This document shows, piece after piece, positions 1 through 6,633 of a DNA stretch of 10,913 nucleotides. A program made the translations under genes and the position numbers. This DNA comes from Gammaproteobacteria bacterium (lineage in GTDB: Bacteria > Pseudomonadota > Gammaproteobacteria > UBA5335 > SLRW01), in NCBI GenBank assembly GCA_007130745.1, contig SLRW01000002.1, positions 1-10,913 on the forward strand, in the 5' to 3' direction. Under the pieces are notes generated by a model, which saw nothing but the letters and a program-made list of their open reading frames with translations, was not told the DNA's origin and ran no database searches. The number at the start of each line of letters is the position of its first letter. Within the stretch, counting starts at the first letter, position 1.

Positions 1-640
1 CGGTGAAGCTGCCCTTTTTGTGGCCGAAGAACTCGCTTTCCATCAGCTCGGCCGGAATGGCGCCACAGTTGACGGGCACGAAGGGCCCGTCGGCGCGCGG
101 GCTTTTGTCATGAATCAGGCGCGCGACCAGTTCCTTGCCGGTACCGGATTCGCCGCTGATGTACACCGGCGCCTGACCGCGCGCTACCCGCGCAATCAGC
201 CCGCGCAGTTCGCGCATGGGGGCGGAGTCGCCCAGCAGGATATCGCGTGAACGGCGCTCTTCCGGTTCGCTGGCACCGGTACGCAGGGCGGCTTCCACCA
301 GCTGGCGCAATACCGGCAGGTCCACCGGCTTGGGCACAAAATCAAAGGCGCCGGCCTTGAGGCTTTCCACGGCGGATTCGACGTTGCCGTAGGCGGTGAT
401 CATGGCCACCGGCAGCTCGGGGTATTCGGCGCGGATCTGGCGCACCAGCTCGATGCCGTTACCATCAGGCAGTTTCATGTCGGTAAGGCACAGGGCGAAT
501 TCGCGCTCGGCAAGCAGCTTGCGCGCCCCGGCCAGGTCGCCGGCGCTGGCGGTGTCCAGCGCCATGCGGCGCAGGGTCATCTCCAGCAGCGTGACCAGAT
601 CGGGCTCGTCGTCGACTATCAGGATGCAGGGTTGGCTCAT
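1..640 (-). CDS. pilR: PilR, sigma-54-dependent response regulator of type IV pili (3' part missing)
   Basis: Cytoplasmic DNA-binding activator which, in characterised relatives, switches on the pilin gene pilA with sigma-54 after phosphorylation by PilS. The 213 visible residues start at ATG 640. They hold a complete receiver domain (about 4-120) with acidic pocket D10/D11, phospho-acceptor D54 in LCLTDMKLPDG and K104 in FVPKPVD. After a linker comes the start of the AAA+ domain with Walker A GESGTGKE (163-170). The reading runs off the left edge inside the sigma-54 contact loop at FFGHKKGSFT. That loop has Ser where most activators have Ala (GAFTGA); from memory this is usual for PilR. The rest of the AAA+ domain and the Fis-type helix-turn-helix lie outside the window. 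The start is 15 nt after the pilS stop, so the two are co-transcribed. Naming PilR rather than NtrC rests mainly on the pilS neighbour and the six-helix kinase it pairs with. Confidence 0.93.
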   Translation of the reverse strand, partial: MSQPCILIVDDEPDLVTLLEMTLRRMALDTASAGDLAGARKLLAEREFALCLTDMKLPDGNGIELVRQIRAEYPELPVAMITAYGNVESAVESLKAGAFDFVPKPVDLPVLRQLVEAALRTGASEPEERRSRDILLGDSAPMRELRGLIARVARGQAPVYISGESGTGKELVARLIHDKSPRADGPFVPVNCGAIPAELMESEFFGHKKGSFT

Positions 641-655
641 GCTCGTGCGTGCCTG

Positions 656-2278
656 TCAGTGCTCACTGGAATGGGCGGCAAAACTGATACGAAAGCAGGC
701 GCCGGGCCCGTCGTGCGACACCACGCTCAGGGTGGCGCCATTGAACTCGCACAGCTCGCGCGAGATAAACAGGCCCAGGCCCGTGCCCTGGTGGCTGGTG
801 GTGAAAAAGGGCTCGAAAATATCCGCGTCGGGATTCTGCGTAATCCCCGGGCCGTTGTCCAGCACATCCAGGTGGACCTGATGGCCGTGGCCGAAGTGTC
901 CGACCTCAACCCGGATGGCAGTCTCGCCGTGTTCGTGCGCACCATGTTGGCGGGCATTGTCCAGCAGATTCCACAGCACCTGGGTTAGATGTGCCGGATC
1001 CACGGGCACGCGGGTGTGTTCGGTGTGAAAGTGCAGGTCAATGTTCGGTCCGGGTGAGCCGCATTCCTCGCGGTAGCGTGCCACGGCTTCCGGCAGCCAT
1101 TGCGCCAGGTCCAGCTCGCCGGGCTGCGCCGCCGGCTGGCGTGAAAGCTGCAAGACGCTTTCCACAATGCCGTTAATGCGTTGCCCCTGACGCAGGATCA
1201 TGTCGGTGAGCCGGCGTTTTTCCTCATCCGTATCGGCGGCGCCGTCTTCGGCCAGCAACTGGCCGGCCTGGGTCATGGCCGCCAGCGGGTTGCGGATCTC
1301 GTGGGCGATGCTGGCTGTGAGTCGGCCCAGGGCGGCCAGTTTCATCTCCTGCATGCGGTGGCGGATCAGCGAGAGATCCTCCAGTACAATCAGTGTGCCT
1401 ACCCGGCCGTCATGGCCCAGCGGGGTGAAATGCGGGGTGATGTCGGTGGCCTGGCCCACGGCGGCGAGAGTGTGGGAGCTGTGATCGCCGGCCAGCCAGC
1501 GGACGGCGCATTCGCCCAGCGCGGGGGAGACCGAGCGTAACGGCCGGCCGGTCACATCCTGTTCCGGTTTGTCCAGCAGCAGGCGGGCGGCCTCGGCGTT
1601 GAGCAGGCGAATGTGCTGATCACGGTCGATCACCACGATGCCGCTGTGCATATTGCGGATGACGATTTCATTCAGCCGCGCCAGGGTTTGCAGATCCTGG
1701 CGCCGGCGCTCGGCCAGGGCCTCGGTTTCCTGCACCCGGCGGGCGAGAAAACCGGCACCCAGCGCGGCGATAAAGGCCATCACGCCCAGTACCGCGGCCT
1801 GGGTCCACAGCGGTGTCCGTGTATCGCTAAAGCCGAGCCAGAATTGCTCGCCCAGCAGGATAATTGAGGCCACGGCGGCGTAGAGCACGGCCATGCGGGT
1901 GGGCAGGATCAGTCCGGCTACGGCCACCGGCGCCAGGATCAGCGTGCCCAGGCCGCTGCCCAGACCGCCACTGGCATGAATCAGCGCGCTGATCATCAGC
2001 ATGTCCAGACTCAGCTGGATATGGCTCTGCCAGATCACGCCCGGGCGCTTGAGGGCAATTGTGATATACCAGCTTATCGCCAGCAGCAGATAGCCGCCGC
2101 CCAGCCAGACCAGCGCGGGTTGCAGCGGCGAGACCCAGAGTGTGGCGCGCGGGGCAATCAGTGCGGCAATGATGACGAAGGCGGCAATGGCCAGGCGCAT
2201 GCCGTTGTAAAAGCGCAGCGCCCGCCAGCGCGGCTCGGGGTTGAGCGCTTCGGCGGTGAGCTCCTCAGTGGTTTTCAT
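656..2278 (-). CDS. pilS: PilS, membrane sensor histidine kinase of type IV pili
   Basis: Inner-membrane kinase that phosphorylates PilR to control pilin transcription. With the ATG start at 2278 the protein is 540 aa. In order: about six hydrophobic segments (roughly 25-42, 54-74, 88-102, 109-127, 129-143, 160-179) with almost no periplasmic domain, as in PilS. A short helical linker and a PAS-like domain (about 200-300) follow. The dimerisation/phosphotransfer helix carries H326 in ASIAHEIRNPLAAM, and the ATPase domain has an N box (LWNLLDNARQHG, about 435-446), G1 box DNGPGI (474-479), F box FEPFF (488-492) and G2 box GTGLGLF (498-504). All catalytic boxes are intact. The ATG overlaps the upstream PP0621-type gene by 14 nt, suggesting translational coupling. 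An in-frame GTG at 2317 would add 13 residues; I prefer the ATG because the added residues look unlike a PilS start, although neither site has a strong ribosome-binding site. Confidence 0.93.
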   Translation of the reverse strand: MKTTEELTAEALNPEPRWRALRFYNGMRLAIAAFVIIAALIAPRATLWVSPLQPALVWLGGGYLLLAISWYITIALKRPGVIWQSHIQLSLDMLMISALIHASGGLGSGLGTLILAPVAVAGLILPTRMAVLYAAVASIILLGEQFWLGFSDTRTPLWTQAAVLGVMAFIAALGAGFLARRVQETEALAERRRQDLQTLARLNEIVIRNMHSGIVVIDRDQHIRLLNAEAARLLLDKPEQDVTGRPLRSVSPALGECAVRWLAGDHSSHTLAAVGQATDITPHFTPLGHDGRVGTLIVLEDLSLIRHRMQEMKLAALGRLTASIAHEIRNPLAAMTQAGQLLAEDGAADTDEEKRRLTDMILRQGQRINGIVESVLQLSRQPAAQPGELDLAQWLPEAVARYREECGSPGPNIDLHFHTEHTRVPVDPAHLTQVLWNLLDNARQHGAHEHGETAIRVEVGHFGHGHQVHLDVLDNGPGITQNPDADIFEPFFTTSHQGTGLGLFISRELCEFNGATLSVVSHDGPGACFRISFAAHSSEH

Positions 2279-2486
2279 GGTGGTGGGCCGGGCAGCACCA
2301 GGCACCGTCGTTATCACGCGAAGCCTGGCTTTGGGGCAGGTTCACACCGCACTGATGGCAGCGCACCATGGGCTCGTAGTCGCCCTTGGTGCGCGGGTTG
2401 TCGCCGGGAGGCGCGGGCGGTTTAAGCACGCTCCAGAGCACCAGCCCGATGAGCATGATCAGAACGATGGCAAGAATCAGATGCAT
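2265..2486 (-). CDS. PP0621-family small membrane protein with a C-terminal Cys/His cluster
   Basis: A 73-residue protein of unknown function. Residues 1-20 are a single hydrophobic segment (MHLILAIVLIMLIGLVLW), followed by a short proline-rich linker. The C-terminal half is rich in Cys and His: CHQC (C43, C46), then CCPAH (C64, C65, H68) and a His-rich end, which looks like a small metal-binding knuckle facing the cytoplasm. I recognise this as the PP0621 type from its layout (one helix, then a C-x2-CGV-LP segment and a C-x2-H pair). Such genes commonly lie beside pilS or bamD in Pseudomonas relatives. The start at 2486 has GGGGA about 8 nt upstream. An upstream in-frame extension to 2552 is charged, lacks a ribosome site and would bury the membrane helix. 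It is the first gene of the leftward pil operon and overlaps pilS by 14 nt. No function is established. Confidence 0.8.
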   Translation of the reverse strand: MHLILAIVLIMLIGLVLWSVLKPPAPPGDNPRTKGDYEPMVRCHQCGVNLPQSQASRDNDGAWCCPAHHHENH

Positions 2487-2542
2487 TCGGATTTCCCCGG
2501 GCCCGGCGCGGTCTGGCCGGCACCGGCCCACCGCGCCGCGTT

Positions 2543-2571
2543 TTGCTTCCATAACGGCTTTGTACCAGAAT
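2543..2571 (+). promoter_or_regulatory. Candidate sigma-70 promoter for sucC-sucD-nadE
   Basis: In the 125-bp gap between the two divergent operons there is one AT-richer patch (about 2541-2572). On the plus strand it offers TTGCTT (2543-2548), a 17-nt spacer and CAGAAT (2566-2571), giving 3/6 and 4/6 matches to the sigma-70 boxes. It lies about 40 bp before the sucC start. The same patch reads TATTCT on the minus strand and could serve the pil operon too. The rest of the gap is very GC-rich, with no other obvious promoter. This is a pattern match only. Confidence 0.3.
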
Positions 2572-2611
2572 AGCGCCCTCGCACGTCCAGCGCGACCGGA
2601 GTGATTAGCTG

Positions 2612-3772
2612 ATGAATCTGCACGAGTATCAGGCCAAGACCCTGTTTGCCGAATATGGCGTTCCGGTACCCGAGGGTAGCGTGGCCGAAACCCCCGAACA
2701 AGCGATGGCCGCCGCGCGCAAGCTGGGGGGCGAGCTGTGGGTAGTCAAGGCTCAGGTGCATGCCGGCGGGCGCGGCAAGGGCGGTGGCGTGAAACTGGCC
2801 CGTTCTGCTGAACAGGCAGGGGAATATGCCAAAGCCATGCTGGGCACGCGGCTGGTGACGCCGCAGACCGACGCCGAGGGTCAGCCGGTTAGCCAGGTGC
2901 TGGTAGAGACCGGGCAGGATATTGCCCGCGAGCTGTATCTCAGCGTGTTGCTGGATCGCGACCGCGAGCGCGTGATTTTCATGGCCTCGTCTGCCGGTGG
3001 CATGGATATAGAAGAAGTGGCGGCCAAGACCCCGGAGCAAATTCATACCGTGGCCGTGCATCCGGCCAGCGGCTTCCAGGGCTTTCATGCGCGCCGGCTG
3101 GGTTTCGGCATGGGGCTGGACAAGGCCCAGGTGAAGCAGCTGCATGCCATTGCCGAAGGGCTGTATCGGTTTTATACCGAATGCGATGCCAGCCTGGTGG
3201 AAATCAACCCCTTGATTGTTACCGGCAAGGGCGAGCTGCTGGCGCTGGACGCCAAGGTCAACCTTGACGATAACGCTCTGTATCGCCAGCAGCGCCTGGC
3301 CGGGATGCGCGACGCCAGCCAGGAAGACGAGGCCGAGCGCAAGGCCGGTGAGCATGATCTCAACTATGTGACGCTGGACGGCGATATCGGCTGCATGGTC
3401 AATGGCGCCGGTCTGGCCATGGCGACCATGGATGTGATCAAGCTGCACGGCGGCCGGCCGGCGAATTTTCTGGATGTGGGGGGTGGCACTACGGCCGAGC
3501 GGGTGACCGCAGCCTTCAAGCTGATTCTCTCCGACAAAGAGGTCAAGGCCATTCTGGTGAATATCTTTGGCGGTATTGTGCGCTGCGACCTGATCGCCGA
3601 GGGCATCATCGCGGCCGCGCGCGAAGTGGATTTGCATCTGCCGGTGGTGGTGCGCTTGCAGGGCACCAACGTGGACAAGGGGCGCGAGATGCTGGAGCAA
3701 AGCGGACTTGAGCTGATCGCCGCCGAGGATCTGGACGACGCCGCCGAAAAGGCGATTGCCGCGGCCAACTGA
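2612..3772 (+). CDS. sucC: Succinyl-CoA synthetase, beta subunit (ADP/GDP-forming)
   Basis: With SucD it interconverts succinyl-CoA, NDP and phosphate with succinate, CoA and NTP, the substrate-level phosphorylation step of the TCA cycle, in the cytoplasm. The 386 residues are close to the 388 of E. coli. The N-terminal ATP-grasp domain begins MNLHEYQAKTLFAEYGVPVP. The nucleotide-binding segment VVKAQVHAGGRGKGGGVKL includes K46, and the Mg2+ ligands N199 (LVEINPL) and D213 (ALDAKVNL) are at the E. coli positions. The C-terminal ligase domain carries the family signature GGRPANFLDVGGG and NIFGGIVRCDLIAEG. ATG 2612 has GGAG about 10 nt upstream, and the N-terminus aligns with the family without extension. 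It is the first gene of a probable sucC-sucD-nadE operon and diverges from the pil operon. The protein looks entirely normal; only the gap to sucD is odd. Confidence 0.98.
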   Translation: MNLHEYQAKTLFAEYGVPVPEGSVAETPEQAMAAARKLGGELWVVKAQVHAGGRGKGGGVKLARSAEQAGEYAKAMLGTRLVTPQTDAEGQPVSQVLVETGQDIARELYLSVLLDRDRERVIFMASSAGGMDIEEVAAKTPEQIHTVAVHPASGFQGFHARRLGFGMGLDKAQVKQLHAIAEGLYRFYTECDASLVEINPLIVTGKGELLALDAKVNLDDNALYRQQRLAGMRDASQEDEAERKAGEHDLNYVTLDGDIGCMVNGAGLAMATMDVIKLHGGRPANFLDVGGGTTAERVTAAFKLILSDKEVKAILVNIFGGIVRCDLIAEGIIAAAREVDLHLPVVVRLQGTNVDKGREMLEQSGLELIAAEDLDDAAEKAIAAAN

Positions 3773-3923
3773 GTGCGGTATTTACCCAAAGCACAGAAAT
3801 TACCAGTGGCAAAAACAGGATTTATTCGGTGTCTTCGGTGGCGCAGTTGAATTGAGCAGGAGCCGGCACCCAGACGGATGCAGCAAGCGACCACACTGAT
3901 AGCAGCACAAGCGGGTGTAATGA
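3773..3923 (+). repeat. 151-bp sucC-sucD spacer with a short direct repeat; probably an intergenic repeat element
   Basis: sucC and sucD usually overlap or nearly touch, but here they are 151 bp apart. The spacer has no credible gene. Its first half (about 3781-3830) is more AT-rich than the flanking genes and leads into two copies of TTCGGTG (3825-3831 and 3834-3840), a 9-bp period. On the other strand this reads as CACCGAAGACACCGAA. That resembles short degenerate CACGAAGA/CACCGAAGA-type repeats I remember between genes in many environmental proteobacteria. I see no terminator (no stem with a T tract) and no strong promoter. In-frame TAA TGA directly precede the sucD ATG, so sucD cannot start further upstream. 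That this is an inserted dispersed element is inference. Confidence 0.45.
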
Positions 3924-4790
3924 ATGAGTATTCTGGTTGACAGCAATACACGGGTGATCTGCCAGGGCTTTACCGGCCGGCAGGGCACGTTCCATTCGGA
4001 ACAGGCGCTGGCTTACGGCACCCGGCTGGTGGGCGGCGTAACGCCCGGCCGCGGTGGCGAAACCCACCTTGACTTGCCGGTGTTCGACACGGTAGCCGAT
4101 GCGGTAAAAGAGACAGGCGCCGAGGCCTCCGTGATTTATGTGCCGGCGCCCTTTGCCGCCGATGCCATTCTCGAGGCCGCCGATGGTGGTGTGAAGCTGG
4201 TGGTGTGTATCACCGAGCATATCCCGGTGGCCGACATGGTGCGCGTGAAGGCGGCGCTGGCCGGCGAAGACGTGCGTCTGGTGGGGCCGAATTGCCCCGG
4301 CGTAATTACCCCCGGGCAGTGCAAGATCGGCATCATGCCGGGCATGATCCACAAGCCCGGCCGCGTGGGTATTGTCTCGCGTTCGGGCACCCTGACCTAC
4401 GAAGCGGTCTATCAGACTACGCAGAATGGTCTGGGCCAGTCCACCTGCGTGGGCATTGGCGGTGATTCAGTGCGCGGCATGAGCTTCATCGATTGCCTGG
4501 CCTTGTTCGAGGCCGATGCCGATACCGAAGGCGTGATCATGGTGGGCGAGATTGGCGGCAGTGACGAGGAACAGGCCGCCGAATACATCCGCGATCATAT
4601 GAGCAAGCCGGTAGTGGCCTATATCGCCGGGGTCACCGCGCCGCCCGGCAAGCGCATGGGCCATGCCGGGGCCATTGTCACCGGCGGCAAGGGTACCGCC
4701 GAGGGCAAGTTCGAGGCGCTGGAAGCCGCTGGAGTAAGCACTGTGCGTTCGCCGGCGGAACTCGGCGCGGCCATGGCCGCGCTGCTGTAG
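3924..4790 (+). CDS. sucD: Succinyl-CoA synthetase, alpha subunit
   Basis: The catalytic subunit that binds CoA and carries the phosphohistidine intermediate; it forms alpha2beta2 or alpha-beta complexes with SucC. At 288 residues it is one shorter than E. coli SucD. The Rossmann CoA-binding domain has ICQGFTGRQGTFH (12-24). Next come GPNCPGVITPG (121-131) and the ligase domain with MVGEIGG, holding the conserved Glu (E209). The active-site His lies in MGHAGAIV (H247), followed by GGKGTAEGKFEALEAAGV and a normal C-terminus. Two stop codons in frame (TAA TGA) immediately before ATG 3924 fix the start at or after this point. The upstream ribosome-binding sequence is weak (GGGTG). It follows sucC after an unusually long spacer and precedes nadE by 35 nt. 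All key residues are present, so the enzyme should be functional. Confidence 0.98.
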   Translation: MSILVDSNTRVICQGFTGRQGTFHSEQALAYGTRLVGGVTPGRGGETHLDLPVFDTVADAVKETGAEASVIYVPAPFAADAILEAADGGVKLVVCITEHIPVADMVRVKAALAGEDVRLVGPNCPGVITPGQCKIGIMPGMIHKPGRVGIVSRSGTLTYEAVYQTTQNGLGQSTCVGIGGDSVRGMSFIDCLALFEADADTEGVIMVGEIGGSDEEQAAEYIRDHMSKPVVAYIAGVTAPPGKRMGHAGAIVTGGKGTAEGKFEALEAAGVSTVRSPAELGAAMAALL

Positions 4791-4825
4791 TCCACGGCCA
4801 GGTCCGAGCCAAACAGGAAACGCCG

Positions 4826-6454
4826 ATGTCCACGACAGCCGATGCCGCAGTGCTGATTGTGATGGCGCAGCTCGACCTGCAGGTCGGCGATGTCGATGGC
4901 AACACCAGTCGCATTATCGAGGCCGCCGTCAGCGCCCGCGATGAATACGGTGCCGATGTGGTGGTGTTCCCGGAGCTGGCGCTGACGGCCTATCCCCCTG
5001 AAGATTTGCTGCTGCGTGATGGCATGCGCCAGCGGGTGGCGCGCGCGCTGACGCGTTTGCGTGAATCAGTCCACGGCATTCATATGGTGGTCGGCTATCC
5101 CGAGTACACCGCCGAGTGTGCCTTCAATGCGGCCTGTGTGCTGCGCGACGGCAAGAAGATTGCCAATTACCGCAAGCACCGCCTGCCTAATTACAGCGTT
5201 TTCGACGAGGTGCGTTATTTTCGCCCCGGCGACAGCGCCACGGTGTTCGAGGTCAACGGGCTGGCGCTGGGGGTGACTATCTGCGAGGACATCTGGGAGC
5301 CCGAGCCGGCGGCTATGGCAGCCGCCGCCGGCGCCCGGGTATTGCTTAATCTCAATGCCTCGCCCTTCCACCTGGACAAGGGCGGAGAACGGGGCCAGGT
5401 GCTCACGGCCCGGGCCCAGGAAACCGATTGCCCCATCATTTATGTGAATGCGGTGGGCGGCCAGGATGAGCTGGTATTTGACGGCGAGTCCCTGGTCTGC
5501 GATGCGCGCGGACGCATTGTGTATCGGGCGCCGGCATTCGAGTCGGGTTTGTTCGCTGTGCCGCTGGATGCTGCCGGCGCGCCGATGGTGGATGCTGCTG
5601 CCGTGAGCCAGCCGCTGGGCCCGGAGGCCTCTGTTTATGCCGCACTGACCCTGGCCGTACGCGATTATGTGGATCGCAACGGTTTTCCGGGTGTGGTGCT
5701 GGGGCTGTCCGGCGGGATTGACTCGGCGCTGGTGCTGGCGATTGCCGTGGATGCCCTCGGCGCTGAGCGCGTCGAGGCGGTGATGATGCCCTCGCGCTAT
5801 ACCGCCGATATCAGCCTTGAAGATGCCCGTGCCGAGGCCGAGCTGCTGGGCGTGGATTATCACCAGATCTCTATTGAGAAACCTTTCCGCGCCATGCTTG
5901 AGGTGCTGACGCCACGCTTTGAGGGGTATGCCGAGGATCTCACCGAGGAGAACATCCAGGCCCGCTGCCGCGGAGTCATCCTCATGGCCATTTCCAACAA
6001 GACCGGCCGTATGGTGCTGACCACCGGCAACAAGAGTGAAATGGCGGTGGGCTACGCCACGCTGTACGGGGATATGGTGGGTGGTTTTGCGCCGCTCAAG
6101 GATGTTTCCAAGCTGATGGTCTACAGGCTGGCCCGTTACCGCAACAGTCTGTCGCCGGCGATTCCAGAACGGGTGATTACACGCGAGCCCAGCGCCGAAC
6201 TGCGCGCCGATCAGGCCGACAGCGACAGCCTGCCGCCGTACGAGATTCTCGATGCCGTGCTGGAGGCGCTGGTCGAACAGGAGCGCCCGGTGGCCGAGGT
6301 GGTGGCGCGCGGCTATGAGGAAGCCGTGGTCCGGCGCGTGGCGGGGCTGGTTAAACGCAACGAGTACAAGCGCCGCCAGGCGCCGCCCGGCGTGCGGATC
6401 ACCCGCCGCGCCTTCGGTCGTGATCGGAGATATCCGATCACTTCGGGCTATTAG
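4826..6454 (+). CDS. nadE: Glutamine-dependent NAD+ synthetase
   Basis: Catalyses the last step of NAD biosynthesis, the amidation of deamido-NAD+ with ATP, taking ammonia from glutamine. The 542 residues comprise two domains. The N-terminal nitrilase-type glutaminase (about 8-260) has the catalytic triad E50 (FPELALTAYPPEDLL), K117 (YRKHRLPNYSVFDE) and C153 (TICEDIWEP). The C-terminal N-type ATP pyrophosphatase domain has the P-loop LGLSGGIDSALVLAIA (SGGIDS at 295-300) and LTTGNKSEMAVGYATLYGDM (398-417). It ends RRYPITSGY, the usual NadE tail. This is the long two-domain form, unlike the short ammonia-dependent NadE. ATG 4826 has AGGAAA about 6 nt upstream, 35 nt after sucD, so it is probably in the same operon. 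The last codons and the TAG stop (6452-6454) lie inside the left arm of a perfect 24-bp inverted repeat. Confidence 0.97.
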   Translation: MSTTADAAVLIVMAQLDLQVGDVDGNTSRIIEAAVSARDEYGADVVVFPELALTAYPPEDLLLRDGMRQRVARALTRLRESVHGIHMVVGYPEYTAECAFNAACVLRDGKKIANYRKHRLPNYSVFDEVRYFRPGDSATVFEVNGLALGVTICEDIWEPEPAAMAAAAGARVLLNLNASPFHLDKGGERGQVLTARAQETDCPIIYVNAVGGQDELVFDGESLVCDARGRIVYRAPAFESGLFAVPLDAAGAPMVDAAAVSQPLGPEASVYAALTLAVRDYVDRNGFPGVVLGLSGGIDSALVLAIAVDALGAERVEAVMMPSRYTADISLEDARAEAELLGVDYHQISIEKPFRAMLEVLTPRFEGYAEDLTEENIQARCRGVILMAISNKTGRMVLTTGNKSEMAVGYATLYGDMVGGFAPLKDVSKLMVYRLARYRNSLSPAIPERVITREPSAELRADQADSDSLPPYEILDAVLEALVEQERPVAEVVARGYEEAVVRRVAGLVKRNEYKRRQAPPGVRITRRAFGRDRRYPITSGY

Positions 6455-6490
6455 CCCTGCGCAGCCGCGCAGGGCTAATAGCCCGAAGTG
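6439..6490. repeat. Perfect 24-bp inverted repeat over the nadE stop codon
   Basis: Arms 6439-6462 and 6467-6490 are exact reverse complements, separated by AGCC. The left arm begins CACTTCGGGCTATTAGCCC and encodes the final NadE residues and the stop; the right arm is non-coding. No T tract follows directly, so on its own it is not a textbook terminator. In RNA it would form a very stable hairpin that could protect the sucCD-nadE mRNA from 3' exonucleases. In DNA it could extrude as a cruciform. Confidence 0.9.
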
Positions 6491-6530
6491 CGTTATTAAG
6501 TGATTACGTGGTTAAGTGGTTACGTGAATG
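6491..6530 (+). repeat. Five contiguous 8-bp units, consensus CGTGRTTA
   Basis: Directly after the 24-bp inverted repeat, five 8-mers run without a gap: CGTTATTA, AGTGATTA, CGTGGTTA, AGTGGTTA, CGTGAATG. The first base alternates C/A, giving a hint of a 16-bp period. The reverse-complement motif is arrayed at 6591-6633 on the other side of the central hairpins. Non-coding. Confidence 0.8.
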
Positions 6531-6531
6531 T

Positions 6532-6557
6532 GCGCGGCGGGGCCGCGCTTTTTTATT
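6532..6557 (+). terminator. Intrinsic terminator of the sucC-sucD-nadE operon
   Basis: A 7-bp GC-only stem, GCGCGGC (6532-6538) and GCCGCGC (6542-6548), with a GGG loop, is followed at once by TTTTTTATTT (6549-6558). It lies about 80 bp after the nadE stop, in the right direction to end the plus-strand operon. The T tract is on the plus strand only, so it should not terminate the convergent nitroreductase transcript. Confidence 0.88.
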
Positions 6558-6563
6558 TGATTT

Positions 6564-6580
6564 GTGCGGCGGCGCCGCAC
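6564..6580. repeat. Second GC-rich hairpin without a T tract
   Basis: GTGCGGC (6564-6570) pairs with GCCGCAC (6574-6580) around GGC. It resembles the adjacent terminator stem in length and composition but has no T tract on either strand. It lies at the centre of the inverted 8-mer arrays. It may be a decayed or partner copy of the terminator hairpin. Confidence 0.7.
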
Positions 6581-6590
6581 ACCACCGACC

Positions 6591-6633
6591 TAATCACGTA
6601 ATCACCTAATCACGTCACTATCACGTAATCACG
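6591..6633 (-). repeat. Inverted array of the same 8-bp motif (TAATCACG)
   Basis: Read on the plus strand the units are TAATCACG (6591), TAATCACC (6599), TAATCACG (6607), the shortened TCAC (6615) and TATCACG (6619), then TAATCACG (6626). TAATCACG is the reverse complement of CGTGATTA, the motif of the array at 6491-6530. The two arrays could therefore pair over about 40 bp and enclose the two central hairpins. Confidence 0.8.

Noticed and set aside
205..213. PilR loop GSFT in place of GAFT as a defect
   Set aside because: The substitution is conservative and, as I recall, normal in PilR; the motif is also cut by the window edge, so nothing can be concluded.
2279..2317. Longer pilS starting at GTG 2317
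   Set aside because: The added 13 residues look unlike a PilS N-terminus and would deepen the overlap with the upstream gene; ATG 2278 is simpler, although its ribosome site is weak.
2477..3700. Long open frame (407 codons) on the minus strand across sucC
   Set aside because: It is antisense to a complete, well-conserved sucC; high GC leaves such shadow frames open. The translation is rich in His, Gln and Arg and has no recognisable domain.
3878..3940. Possible 20-residue leader peptide overlapping the sucD start
   Set aside because: The ATG has no well-placed ribosome site (AGGAG is about 15 nt away), the peptide shows no regulatory codon run, and no attenuator hairpin follows.
3822..4352. 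Minus-strand frame (176 codons) across the sucCD spacer and sucD 5' end
   Set aside because: Most of it is antisense to sucD, and no start signal or family resemblance was seen. It does not explain the spacer.
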